A DNA stretch of 64,000 nucleotides, from NCBI GenBank assembly GCA_910587235.1, contig CAJUKD010000009.1, positions 28,932 to 92,931 of the forward strand, in the 5' to 3' direction. The notes beneath the pieces are model-generated. The model worked only from the letters and a program-made list of their open reading frames with translations, did no database searches and was not told where the DNA came from. This stretch comes from an uncultured Muribaculaceae bacterium. Lineage in GTDB: Bacteria; Bacteroidota; Bacteroidia; Bacteroidales; Muribaculaceae. Made by a program: the position numbers and the translations under genes. Each line of letters begins with the position of its first letter. Positions within the stretch are counted from its first letter, which is position 1. This document shows positions 32,676 to 40,308 of this stretch, piece after piece.

Positions 32676-32709
32676 CTCCGGCCTGTCGATGACAGGCCGG
32701 AGCTTTTTT
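32676..32709 (+). terminator. Terminator after panB
   Basis: A 12-bp perfect stem (CTCCGGCCTGTC pairing with GACAGGCCGGAG) with a 3-nt loop and six T residues follows 9 nt after the stop. Confidence 0.95.
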
Positions 32710-32718
32710 ACGAAAAGC

Positions 32719-33288
32719 TTAACGGTACTCCACTACTTCGTAACCGAAAAGACCTGTATAGACCCGCAGCCGGCGCGTGGTGCCGACACGTGTACGCCTG
32801 TATTCTCCGGCACTCACCTGTTGACCGATTGTTTCCGTGCCGTCGCCACCACTGCGCCGCAGTTCAATGCCATAGCTCCAACGATAACCGTCAGCCAGAT
32901 GCCGGTGACGACCCACACGGCGGTAACGCGTATGACGTCGGGAATATTTGTCGGTCACCTCGAATTCCTCGTCATGTATGCTGTCGGTTCGCGGAATCCA
33001 TGTGTTCAGCCCTAAGAACAGGAAGAATAAAAGGCCGCCTACAGCCGCTAAATGAATCATGACATTGACAATGTCATTTCCGACCGGGATGACGGCACGC
33101 AGGAAGCGCAACAGCAAAGGCAAGAGCATGACTGACACGGCAAGGGATATAGCCACGGGAATCCACCATACTACAAAGGTACGGCTGAGCATGACTATGC
33201 CGGCCGCCCAGAAAACAAGGACGGCGACAGCCATTAATGCCAACAAGGCTATACGGATTCGGGATTTGATGCCGGACGAATTTTTCAT
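32719..33288 (-). CDS. Small membrane protein of unknown function
   Basis: This 189-residue protein has three hydrophobic segments (about 12-35, 40-60 and 75-95), followed by a hydrophilic C-terminal half rich in Arg and Tyr (DKYSRRHTRYRRVGRHRHLADGYRW...). That half probably lies outside the membrane and contains strands typical of a small beta domain ending VYTGLFGYEVVEYR. I do not recognise the family. It is convergent with panB, sharing the terminator region, and divergent from the M48 gene. Confidence 0.7.
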   Translation of the reverse strand: MKNSSGIKSRIRIALLALMAVAVLVFWAAGIVMLSRTFVVWWIPVAISLAVSVMLLPLLLRFLRAVIPVGNDIVNVMIHLAAVGGLLFFLFLGLNTWIPRTDSIHDEEFEVTDKYSRRHTRYRRVGRHRHLADGYRWSYGIELRRSGGDGTETIGQQVSAGEYRRTRVGTTRRLRVYTGLFGYEVVEYR

Positions 33289-33344
33289 GTGTCAAAATTA
33301 AGAATTTTAGCACTTCAGACGTATCATCATACATAAATTTTAAC

Positions 33345-33352
33345 TAATTTTG
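33345..33352 (+). promoter_or_regulatory. -7 element of the M48 gene
   Basis: TAATTTTG fits TAnnTTTG and lies 38 nt before the start. Confidence 0.55.
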
Positions 33353-33389
33353 CCTCGTTCAAAATAACCTATAAAATCCATAAGATAAT

Positions 33390-34187
33390 ATGAAAAAAAT
33401 AACAGCAATAGCTATTGCCGCCCTCGCCCTAATGATGCCGGCGACGGCCAACGCACAGTTCAACCTATCCAAAGCCATCAACGCCGGAGCAAAGGCAGCC
33501 AAAGCAATAACCCTGACCGACAAGCAGATGGCTGACTACGTGAAAGAATATATCGACTGGATGGACAAAAACAACCCCGTGCTTCCCGACGATGACCCCT
33601 ACACCATACGCCTGAACAAACTCACCGAAGGTTTGACCGAAGTCGACGGTCTGCCGCTCAACTTCAAGGTCTATAACGTTGTCGACGTCAACGCTTTCGC
33701 CTGTGCCGACGGCAGCGTGCGCGTATTCGCCGCCCTGATGGACATAATGACCGACGACGAACTCCGCGGCGTCATCGGCCACGAAATCGGCCATGTAGCC
33801 CACCACGATTCCAAAAAAGCATTCAAGACAGCCCTGCTGACATCGGCTCTCAAAGACGGAGTAGCCTCGACCCACGGCGTGGCAGCAGCCCTGACCGACT
33901 CCCAGCTCGGCGACCTCGGCGAAGCCCTCGTCAACGCCCGCTACTCACGCAAACAGGAGAACGAAGCCGACGAATACGGCTACGAATTCCTGAAGAAAAA
34001 CGGCAAGAACCCCTGGGCCATGGCGCTGGCGTTCAAGAAGCTGCAGAGCCTCGAAGGCGAGCATCAGGGCAGCCGTATGAACCAGCTTTTCGCATCGCAT
34101 CCCGACACTGAAGCACGCATAGCCGCCATGAAGAAAAAAGCCATCAAAGAAGGCATTCCAATGCCCGAAGGCGCTTCGATCGATTGA
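33390..34187 (+). CDS. M48-family exported metalloprotease
   Basis: The 265-residue protein has the signal peptide MKKITAIAIAALALMMPATANA. The zinc motif HEIGH is at 131-135 (VIGHEIGHVAHHDSKKAF), and the third ligand is in KQENEADEYGYEF (Glu near 192), which is the M48 arrangement. The C-terminus has FASHPDTEARIAAMKKKA, the usual SxHPxxxxR end. It is likely a periplasmic protease of the YggG/LoiP/BepA kind involved in envelope quality control, possibly a lipoprotein in relatives but without a lipobox here. It is transcribed alone, with its own promoter and terminator. Confidence 0.92.
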   Translation: MKKITAIAIAALALMMPATANAQFNLSKAINAGAKAAKAITLTDKQMADYVKEYIDWMDKNNPVLPDDDPYTIRLNKLTEGLTEVDGLPLNFKVYNVVDVNAFACADGSVRVFAALMDIMTDDELRGVIGHEIGHVAHHDSKKAFKTALLTSALKDGVASTHGVAAALTDSQLGDLGEALVNARYSRKQENEADEYGYEFLKKNGKNPWAMALAFKKLQSLEGEHQGSRMNQLFASHPDTEARIAAMKKKAIKEGIPMPEGASID

Positions 34188-34254
34188 TAATTGTTTAAAA
34201 TAGGTTTATGGCACCCCGGGCGCACCCCGGCAAGCCATAAGCAAAGAATTACCG

Positions 34255-34293
34255 GCCATAATATTTGAGGAATCAAATATTATGGCTATTTTT
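34255..34293 (+). terminator. Terminator after the M48 gene
   Basis: A 14-bp stem (GCCATAATATTTGA pairing with TCAAATATTATGGC) with a GGAA loop ends in TATTTTT. Confidence 0.9.
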
Positions 34294-34335
34294 GACTTCA
34301 TCAATTGCTCCCGCCCGGTAAAGCTCAAATAAAAG

Positions 34336-35454
34336 ATGAAAAGAAACAAAAACAGGTTGACGGAACTCGAAATCCGCGGATTCAAATCGATCTCATACCA
34401 GCATCCGCTTACACTGCGCTTTGGCGACATAAACATACTGCTCGGAGCCAACGGCGCCGGAAAAAGCAATGTGATAAGTTTTTTCAAGATGCTCAACTAC
34501 ATGATGAGCGGAAGCCTGCAACGCTTTATAGCCGAATCGGGAACAAACCAGAAATTCCTCCATTATGGCTCCAAACGCACGCCGACACTGTGCGCGTCGC
34601 TGAGATTCGACAACGGAGTATTTCATGACACCTACAGCTTCAGCCTGACCAACGCCGTCCCCGACAGGCTTATAATCAGTTCTGAAGAAATAGAATGGGG
34701 AAAACGTACGGAAAACAGGCTACGCACGATAAGGCTCACTTCCGATTTCAACGAATCGGCTCTTACCAAAAGTACGGAAACGACAGAACGCCTTGTCCGT
34801 ACACTCCTGAGCGCCTGCAAGGTGTACCAATTCAGCGACTCGTCGCTTTCGTCGCCCATGCGCCAGTCGTCGACGGTTGAATCGGCCCACTATCTGCAAT
34901 CGGAAGCCAACAATCTCGCATCGTTCCTCTACTATCTCAAAAACAACTACCCGGAATCTTACGGACGGATAGTAACCTACGTACAGGAAGTTGTTCCACA
35001 GTTCCGCGATTTCTATCTCGAGCCTGAGCGCGGCTACATATCCCTCAAATGGACCGACGATTCTCCAAACGACTACATACTGTCGTCCGACCAGTTCTCC
35101 GACGGCTCCATACGTTTCATCGCACTGGCTACCTTGCTTCTACAGCCCGAGGAAACGATGCCGTTCGTAGTGATTGTCGACGAACCTGAACTCGGCCTGC
35201 ATCCTTATGCCATCGACCAGCTGACAGAGATGATAAAAGACGCGTCACGTCATGCGCAAATCATAATAGCCACACAATCGCCGGCCATCCTCGACGGATT
35301 CTCGGCCGACTGTGTGACGGTCGTGGAACGCGACCCGGCTACAGGCAGCACGGAAGCAAAAAAACTGAGCGAGGACGAATACAGGGAATGGCTCGGCGAA
35401 TACACTCTCAGCGAACTCTGGAACAAGAATGTCATCGGAGGGCGCCCGGTATGA
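34336..35454 (+). CDS. AAA_21/OLD-like ATPase of a two-gene putative defence module
   Basis: The 372-residue SMC/ABC-like ATPase starts TELEIRGFKSISYQHPLTLRFGDINILLGANGAGKSN (Walker A GANGAGKS near 38-45). It has the signature SDGSIRFIALATLLLQPEE near 255-275, Walker B FVVIVDEPELGLHPYAI near 277-293, and the switch IIIATQSPAILDGF near 310-323. No nuclease domain is fused. The next gene overlaps by four bases and is a TOPRIM-like DUF4276 protein. The same split appears in phage-defence systems such as PARIS and AbiL, where an ATPase senses and a partner acts. The defence role is inference from this pairing. Confidence 0.85.
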   Translation: MKRNKNRLTELEIRGFKSISYQHPLTLRFGDINILLGANGAGKSNVISFFKMLNYMMSGSLQRFIAESGTNQKFLHYGSKRTPTLCASLRFDNGVFHDTYSFSLTNAVPDRLIISSEEIEWGKRTENRLRTIRLTSDFNESALTKSTETTERLVRTLLSACKVYQFSDSSLSSPMRQSSTVESAHYLQSEANNLASFLYYLKNNYPESYGRIVTYVQEVVPQFRDFYLEPERGYISLKWTDDSPNDYILSSDQFSDGSIRFIALATLLLQPEETMPFVVIVDEPELGLHPYAIDQLTEMIKDASRHAQIIIATQSPAILDGFSADCVTVVERDPATGSTEAKKLSEDEYREWLGEYTLSELWNKNVIGGRPV

Positions 35455-36152
35455 AAACCGTAATACTGCACATCCTTTGCGAAGGCTCCAGCGAGGAACG
35501 TTTCGTCAAAACCGTGCTCGCCCCTTATCTGTCGCAATACGGCATATATCCGAAAAGCGTGCTGCTCACTACCTCACGGTCGAAAGGAGCGCACGGAGGC
35601 ATGACATGCTACGCCAAGGCACACAACGATTTGGCTCTGCTTATAAAGCAATATAGGTCAGGCGACAACGAAGTGCACCTGTTCACCACAATGTTCGACT
35701 ACTACGCTCTGCCCGACGACTTTCCGGGCTTCGCGGAAGCGTCCGGCATACGCGGCATAAGAGAACGCATCGCATGTCTGGAAGACGCTTTCCTGAACGA
35801 TATCGGAAACCGTTTCTTCATACCTTATATACAGCTTCATGAATTCGAAAGCCTGCTCTTCTCTGACATAGAAAAACTCGCCGTCGAATATCCGCTCGCA
35901 GCCGGAGAAATTGAGAAGCTCAAGCGTTCGACAGACAAATACGGCGATCCCGAGATGATCAACAACTCGCCTGAAACAGCGCCAAGCAAAAGAATAATAA
36001 AAGCACTTGGAAACAAATATAACTACAACAAAGTAAAAAGCGGCGCAGCCGTGACAGCCGCCATAGGTATGGACGCGATTCTCTCCCGTTGCCTCCATTT
36101 CAGGGAATGGGTGGAAAGAATAATACAGCTTGCCGAGAGCCTGCGAGCCTGA
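35451..36152 (+). CDS. DUF4276 (TOPRIM-like) partner protein
   Basis: The 233-residue protein opens MKTVILHILCEGSSEERFVKTVLAPYL, where CEGSSEERF gives the TOPRIM-like Glu. It has VHLFTTMFDYYALPDDFPGF near 81-100 with a conserved acidic cluster, and FIPYIQLHEFESLLFSDIEKL near 122-142, the region that defines DUF4276. It is probably a metal-dependent nuclease, the effector of the pair. ATGA overlap with the ATPase gene shows coupled translation. The frame is open upstream to 35388, but that part lies within the ATPase gene. No toxin-antitoxin or restriction genes are adjacent. Confidence 0.82.
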   Translation: MKTVILHILCEGSSEERFVKTVLAPYLSQYGIYPKSVLLTTSRSKGAHGGMTCYAKAHNDLALLIKQYRSGDNEVHLFTTMFDYYALPDDFPGFAEASGIRGIRERIACLEDAFLNDIGNRFFIPYIQLHEFESLLFSDIEKLAVEYPLAAGEIEKLKRSTDKYGDPEMINNSPETAPSKRIIKALGNKYNYNKVKSGAAVTAAIGMDAILSRCLHFREWVERIIQLAESLRA

Positions 36153-36207
36153 ATTTGCAATCATGGCGCATAAACAGAAACACGAATAAAACAAAACTCC
36201 ATAAGAC

Positions 36208-38286
36208 ATGGCTACAAAAACACCTAAGAAACTGAATATCCTGAAAAACGATCCATGGCTTGAACCATACGCGGCAGCCATAGAAGGGCGCCACCAGGAT
36301 GCCGTACGCAAGGAACGCGAACTTCTTGCCGGAGGCGCCAAAAACCTTGTCGATTTCGCCAACGCACACAAATATTTCGGCCTGCACCGCCTGAGCGACG
36401 GTTCGTGGATTTTCCGCGAATGGGCACCCAACGCCACTGCAATAACCCTTGTGGGCGACTTCAGCGGATGGGAAGAGCGTCCTGACTTCGCCCTTCGCCG
36501 CCTGCCCGGCTCCGGGGTCTGGGAGGGACATTTCGACGCAGGCGCCATGGCCAACGGCCAGTTCTACAAGATGCTTGTAAGCTGGCCCGAAGGACGCGGC
36601 GAACGTATCCCCGCCTATGCCACACAGGTGGTGCAGGATCCCAATACGCATATCTTCTCGGCTCGCATCCACGCCCCCGCCGATGAATACTGCTGGAGCG
36701 ACGGCGCTTTCCGTCCCGACACGGCGCCTCTGCTTATCTACGAATGCCACATAGGCATGGCGCAGCAGCTCGAGGGCGTAGGCAGTTACGACGAATTCCG
36801 CCGTCTGGTGCTACCACGCATCGTTGCCGACGGCTACAACGCCATACAGATCATGGCTATACAGGAACATCCCTACTACGGTTCATTCGGCTACCATGTG
36901 TCGAATTTCTTCGCTGCTTCGAGCCGCTTCGGCTCGCCGGAGGATCTCAAACGCCTTATCGACGAAGCCCACGGCGCCGGCGTGGCCGTAATCATGGACA
37001 TAGTGCATTCCCATGCGGTGAAGAACGAGGCCGAAGGTCTGGCGCGCATCGACGGCGCCGCCGACACTTATTTCCACCGTGATGCCGGACGTCGCGAGCA
37101 TCCGGCATGGGACTCGCTCTGTTTCGACTACGGCAAAAACGAAGTGCTGCACTTTCTCCTGTCCAACTGCAAATACTGGCTTGAAGAGTTCCATTTCGAC
37201 GGTTTCCGCTTCGACGGCGTGACGTCGATGCTCTACTACGATCACGGCCTTGGCAAGGCTTTCGGCGGATATGGCGACTACTACGACGGCGGCCAGGACA
37301 CCGATGCCATCACATATCTGACTCTGGCCAACAAGCTTATCCACAAGCTGAATCCACGCGCAATCACCATAGCCGAGGAAATGAGCGGCATGCCGGGTCT
37401 GGCGACTCCTTTCGCCGACGGGGGGATTGGCTTCGACTACCGCATGGCCATGGGCATACCCGACTACTGGATCAAACTGCTTAAGGAGCAGAAAGACGAG
37501 GACTGGAAGCCCACATCGATTTTCTGGGAGCTGACGAACCGCCGCGCCGACGAGAAGACAATATCCTACGTCGAGAGCCACGACCAGGCTCTGGTGGGCG
37601 ACAAGACGGTGATTTTCCGCCTTATCGACTCGAAAATGTACTGGCACATGACTGTCGGCGACAACGACGGCGACGTTGCGCGCGGCATGGCGCTGCACAA
37701 GATGATACGCCTTGTCACGCTGGCCACCATCAACGGCGGCTATCTCAACTTCATGGGCAACGAGTTCGGCCATCCCGAGTGGATAGATTTCCCCCGCGAG
37801 GGCAACGGCTGGAGCTACAAATATGCGCGTCGTCAGTGGGACCTGGTGGACCGCGAGGATCTCAAGTACCGCTTCCTCAACGCATTCGACACGGCCATGG
37901 TCGAACTTGTAGGCCGCGTCCACAATTTCCAGGCTCTGCCGGTGCGCAAGCTCTGGGAGAAGGATTCCGACCAGGTGTTGGCGTTCATGCGCGGCGATCT
38001 GGTGTTCGTGTTCAACTTCAGCCCTGTCAGGAGCTATGACGGCTACGGCATCCTTGCTCCGGGGGGCGTTTACGACGTTGTGCTGTCGACCGACAATGCC
38101 GATTTCGGCGGCTTCGGCAACATCGCCGAGGACGTGGAACACTTCACACGCCCCGACGAGCTTTACACGCCTCTCGGCGTGGAGTGGCTGCCGCTCTACC
38201 TGCCGGCACGCACGGCGACGGTTCTGCGCCGCCGTCCCGACAAGCCTCGCGCGCGGCGCAAATCATCCGCGAAAAAAAATCTGTAG
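36208..38286 (+). CDS. glgB: 1,4-alpha-glucan branching enzyme (GH13)
   Basis: The 692-residue enzyme makes alpha-1,6 branches in glycogen-like polymers. A CBM48 domain comes first (about 57-150: HRLSDGSWIFREWAPNATAI, VGDFSGWEER). The GH13 barrel has the nucleophile Asp336 in FDGFRFDGVTS, the acid/base Glu390 in ITIAEEMSGMPG, and Asp459 in YVESHDQALVGDK. A beta C-domain and a basic tail (RRRPDKPRARRKSSAKKN) follow. The sequence resembles the eukaryotic-like class of branching enzymes common in Bacteroidetes. No other glycogen genes are near. It follows the DUF4276 gene by 55 nt; whether they share a transcript is unclear. Confidence 0.95.
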   Translation: MATKTPKKLNILKNDPWLEPYAAAIEGRHQDAVRKERELLAGGAKNLVDFANAHKYFGLHRLSDGSWIFREWAPNATAITLVGDFSGWEERPDFALRRLPGSGVWEGHFDAGAMANGQFYKMLVSWPEGRGERIPAYATQVVQDPNTHIFSARIHAPADEYCWSDGAFRPDTAPLLIYECHIGMAQQLEGVGSYDEFRRLVLPRIVADGYNAIQIMAIQEHPYYGSFGYHVSNFFAASSRFGSPEDLKRLIDEAHGAGVAVIMDIVHSHAVKNEAEGLARIDGAADTYFHRDAGRREHPAWDSLCFDYGKNEVLHFLLSNCKYWLEEFHFDGFRFDGVTSMLYYDHGLGKAFGGYGDYYDGGQDTDAITYLTLANKLIHKLNPRAITIAEEMSGMPGLATPFADGGIGFDYRMAMGIPDYWIKLLKEQKDEDWKPTSIFWELTNRRADEKTISYVESHDQALVGDKTVIFRLIDSKMYWHMTVGDNDGDVARGMALHKMIRLVTLATINGGYLNFMGNEFGHPEWIDFPREGNGWSYKYARRQWDLVDREDLKYRFLNAFDTAMVELVGRVHNFQALPVRKLWEKDSDQVLAFMRGDLVFVFNFSPVRSYDGYGILAPGGVYDVVLSTDNADFGGFGNIAEDVEHFTRPDELYTPLGVEWLPLYLPARTATVLRRRPDKPRARRKSSAKKNL

Positions 38287-38305
38287 GATAACGCGCCGCA
38301 GGCAA

Positions 38306-38884
38306 TCACGACTCCTCTTCGAAGCTGCTGATGTCAGTAAGAAGGGAATCGTTTGTACGCTGTATCTTACGATATATGAAAACAACAAGCACGGCACTTG
38401 CGCCTACTCCTACGATGGTGCCTATCAGGTTGCCTGAGAGGGAGAAGGTGCAGGAGGCCGAAGCCGCTCTGTCGGCATGGATGAATGCGAGCATCCATAT
38501 CACAGTCAGAGGAAGCGACACGCATATCTGCACAGAACGTTCCTTCTTCTGACGGATAATGCGTCTTTTCAGTTCAAGAATTGAGGCCGTGCCAAACATT
38601 CTGCCCGGTATGCGCACGGTGCGCCAGTCGATTGCGGTGTCAATGGCGGCAAACAGTATAAATGATAACGTGTACCACTGCGAAATGCCTTTCAGGCTGC
38701 AGTAGGACACAAAAATGAGAGCGACCAGAGGCAGGGCGATTATCTCTGAGATAACGAAGCTGTTGAGCCATGACGAGCGTTTGCGTATAAGCTTGCAAAG
38801 CAATTTCTTATTGATGATCTGCTGTGTGTCGAGGCTCTGCTTCATAGCTTCAAGCTGGCGGCCCATTATTTCAAGTTCTTCCAT
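38306..38884 (-). CDS. Membrane protein paired with an ECF sigma factor
   Basis: The 192-residue protein has a coiled N-terminus (MEELEIMGRQLEAMKQSLDTQQIINKKLL), then membrane helices near 42-62, 68-85, 120-138 and 150-170, and a short acidic C-terminal tail. It begins 12 nt after the stop of a sigma factor gene, so the two form an operon. By position it is the candidate anti-sigma factor, with the cytoplasmic N-terminus as the binding part. No zinc or other known anti-sigma motif is seen. I recognise the pair as recurring in Bacteroidales but know no established function. Confidence 0.7.
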   Translation of the reverse strand: MEELEIMGRQLEAMKQSLDTQQIINKKLLCKLIRKRSSWLNSFVISEIIALPLVALIFVSYCSLKGISQWYTLSFILFAAIDTAIDWRTVRIPGRMFGTASILELKRRIIRQKKERSVQICVSLPLTVIWMLAFIHADRAASASCTFSLSGNLIGTIVGVGASAVLVVFIYRKIQRTNDSLLTDISSFEEES

Positions 38885-38896
38885 GGCGGAGTCGGT

Positions 38897-39367
38897 TTAT
38901 AGTGATTTTAATTTTTCCTTTATTCTGACAAGGCGTATGCCTATCGCTCGCGGTGTGACGCCCACGATTGCGGCGATCTCGTCGTATGCCAGATTTTCGA
39001 GCCAAAGCAGTACAATCGCACGGTCGACGGGTTCGAGTCCGGATATACGCTTGTGGAGCTGCCGGCTCTGCCGGCTGCCGGTGGAGTCGCCGTCTATTAT
39101 CTCGGGGGATATTTCAAGCGGCAGTGTCCTGAGTCGTTTCTTGCGCTTATAGGATATGCACGTGTTCATGCTCACGCGGTAGACCCACGAGCGCACGGTA
39201 CAGTCGCCTCGGAACTTTCCGTAGCTTTCCCAGAGTTTGACAAGCACTTCCTGAAAGAGGTCGTCGGCATCGGCGCGCGTGCCGACAAACATGTAGCATA
39301 CTGCGTAGATGGTGCTTTTATGTTCCATCACCAGACGCTCGAAGCCGCTTGTAAGATTTGATTTCAT
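38897..39367 (-). CDS. ECF-type RNA polymerase sigma factor
   Basis: The 156-residue sigma-70 family protein has region 2 (SGFERLVMEHKSTIYAVCYMF, then DADDLFQEVLVKLWESYGKFRG, and VRSWVYRVSMNTCISYKRKKR) and region 4 (DRAIVLLWLENLAYDEIAAIVG then RAIGIRLVRIKEKL near 120-156). It lacks regions 1 and 3, as expected for an ECF factor. The ATG at 39367 is chosen because the family aligns from there; the longer frame to 39451 adds a Lys/Ser-rich stretch. It is followed by a membrane protein that may control it. Confidence 0.93.
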   Translation of the reverse strand: MKSNLTSGFERLVMEHKSTIYAVCYMFVGTRADADDLFQEVLVKLWESYGKFRGDCTVRSWVYRVSMNTCISYKRKKRLRTLPLEISPEIIDGDSTGSRQSRQLHKRISGLEPVDRAIVLLWLENLAYDEIAAIVGVTPRAIGIRLVRIKEKLKSL

Positions 39368-39452
39368 TTTTGATTTCGTGCTTGATTTGAATCTTGTCTT
39401 ATCATTAGACGCAATGTCTGCGGAAAAGCTACATTTTTTCGAAGGAATCAAT

Positions 39453-39493
39453 AAAAAAAAATCCGGCAGCGCTTTTTTTGAGGCTACCGGATT
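39453..39493 (-). terminator. Terminator after yebC
   Basis: On the minus strand AATCCGGTAGC pairs with GCTGCCGGATT (one mismatch) and runs into eight T residues, 30 nt past the yebC stop. Confidence 0.85.
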
Positions 39494-39522
39494 AATCTGG
39501 TCTGCGTGTTGTGGCGGAACGC

Positions 39523-40263
39523 TTATTCTTCGTCGGGCATGCTCATGTTGTGGAACACGTTCTGCACGTCCTCGTCGTCCTCGAGCTTTTCGAGAAGTTT
39601 CATAACCGATTCGCGCTGCTCGGGAGTGATTTCCTTAAGATCGTTGGGGATACGCTCGAATTCGGAGCTGATGATCTCGTAGCCGTTCTCCTCGAGGTAT
39701 TTCTGGATGTTGGAATATTCCTCGAAAGCACCGTAGAGCACGATCTGTTCGCGTCCTTCCTCGTCCTCGTCGTGGCCGAGTTCGTCGACACCGTAGTCGA
39801 TAAGTTCGAGTTCGAGATCGTCGAGGCTTATTCCGTCCTTGGGGGCGATTTTGAATACACATTTGTGGTCGAACAGGAATGTCAGCGAGCCTTGTGTGCC
39901 GAGCGAACCTCCGTGTTTGTTGAAGTATGAGCGCACGTTGGCCACGGTGCGGGTGTTATTGTCCGTAGCGGCTTCGACAAAGACGGCGATGCCGAAGGGT
40001 CCGTATCCTTCGTAGGAGATTTCCTTGTAATCGCCGGCGTCTTTTTCGGTGGCTTTCTTTATGGCACGTTCGACGGTGTCCTTGGGCATGTTTGCGGCCT
40101 TGGCGTTCTGCATCAGTGCGCGCAGACGCGGGTTTGTGTCGGGGTCGGGACCGCCGGCTTTTGCCGCGATCGTTATTTCCTTGCCTATGCGTGTGAATGT
40201 TCGCGACATGTTGCCCCAGCGCTTGAGTTTGCGGGCCTTGCGGTATTCAAATGCTCTTCCCAT
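39523..40263 (-). CDS. YebC/PmpR-family protein
   Basis: The 246-residue protein carries the full YebC pattern: MGRAFEYRKARKLKRWGNMSRTFTRIGKEITIAAKAGGPDPDTNPRL at the N-terminus, AKAANMPKDTVERAIKKA near 54-71, and YEGYGPFGIAVFVEAATDNNTRTVANVRSYFNKHGG near 85-120. The acidic C-terminal domain ends EDVQNVFHNM. Members are described as DNA-binding regulators, and the mitochondrial relative TACO1 is a translation factor; recent work also points to relief of ribosome stalling for bacterial members. Which applies here cannot be read. It lies 45 nt after pheT on the same strand. Confidence 0.94.
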   Translation of the reverse strand: MGRAFEYRKARKLKRWGNMSRTFTRIGKEITIAAKAGGPDPDTNPRLRALMQNAKAANMPKDTVERAIKKATEKDAGDYKEISYEGYGPFGIAVFVEAATDNNTRTVANVRSYFNKHGGSLGTQGSLTFLFDHKCVFKIAPKDGISLDDLELELIDYGVDELGHDEDEEGREQIVLYGAFEEYSNIQKYLEENGYEIISSEFERIPNDLKEITPEQRESVMKLLEKLEDDEDVQNVFHNMSMPDEE

Positions 40264-40308
40264 GGGTGGTTTTTATGTGAATTGTTTATGATTTTGTTTT
40301 TGATTTTT

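Noticed and set aside
34201..34240. GC-rich GCACCCCGGGCGCACCCCGG repeat as a regulatory RNA
   Set aside because: It is a short direct repeat before the M48 terminator, with no promoter and no stable conserved fold visible.
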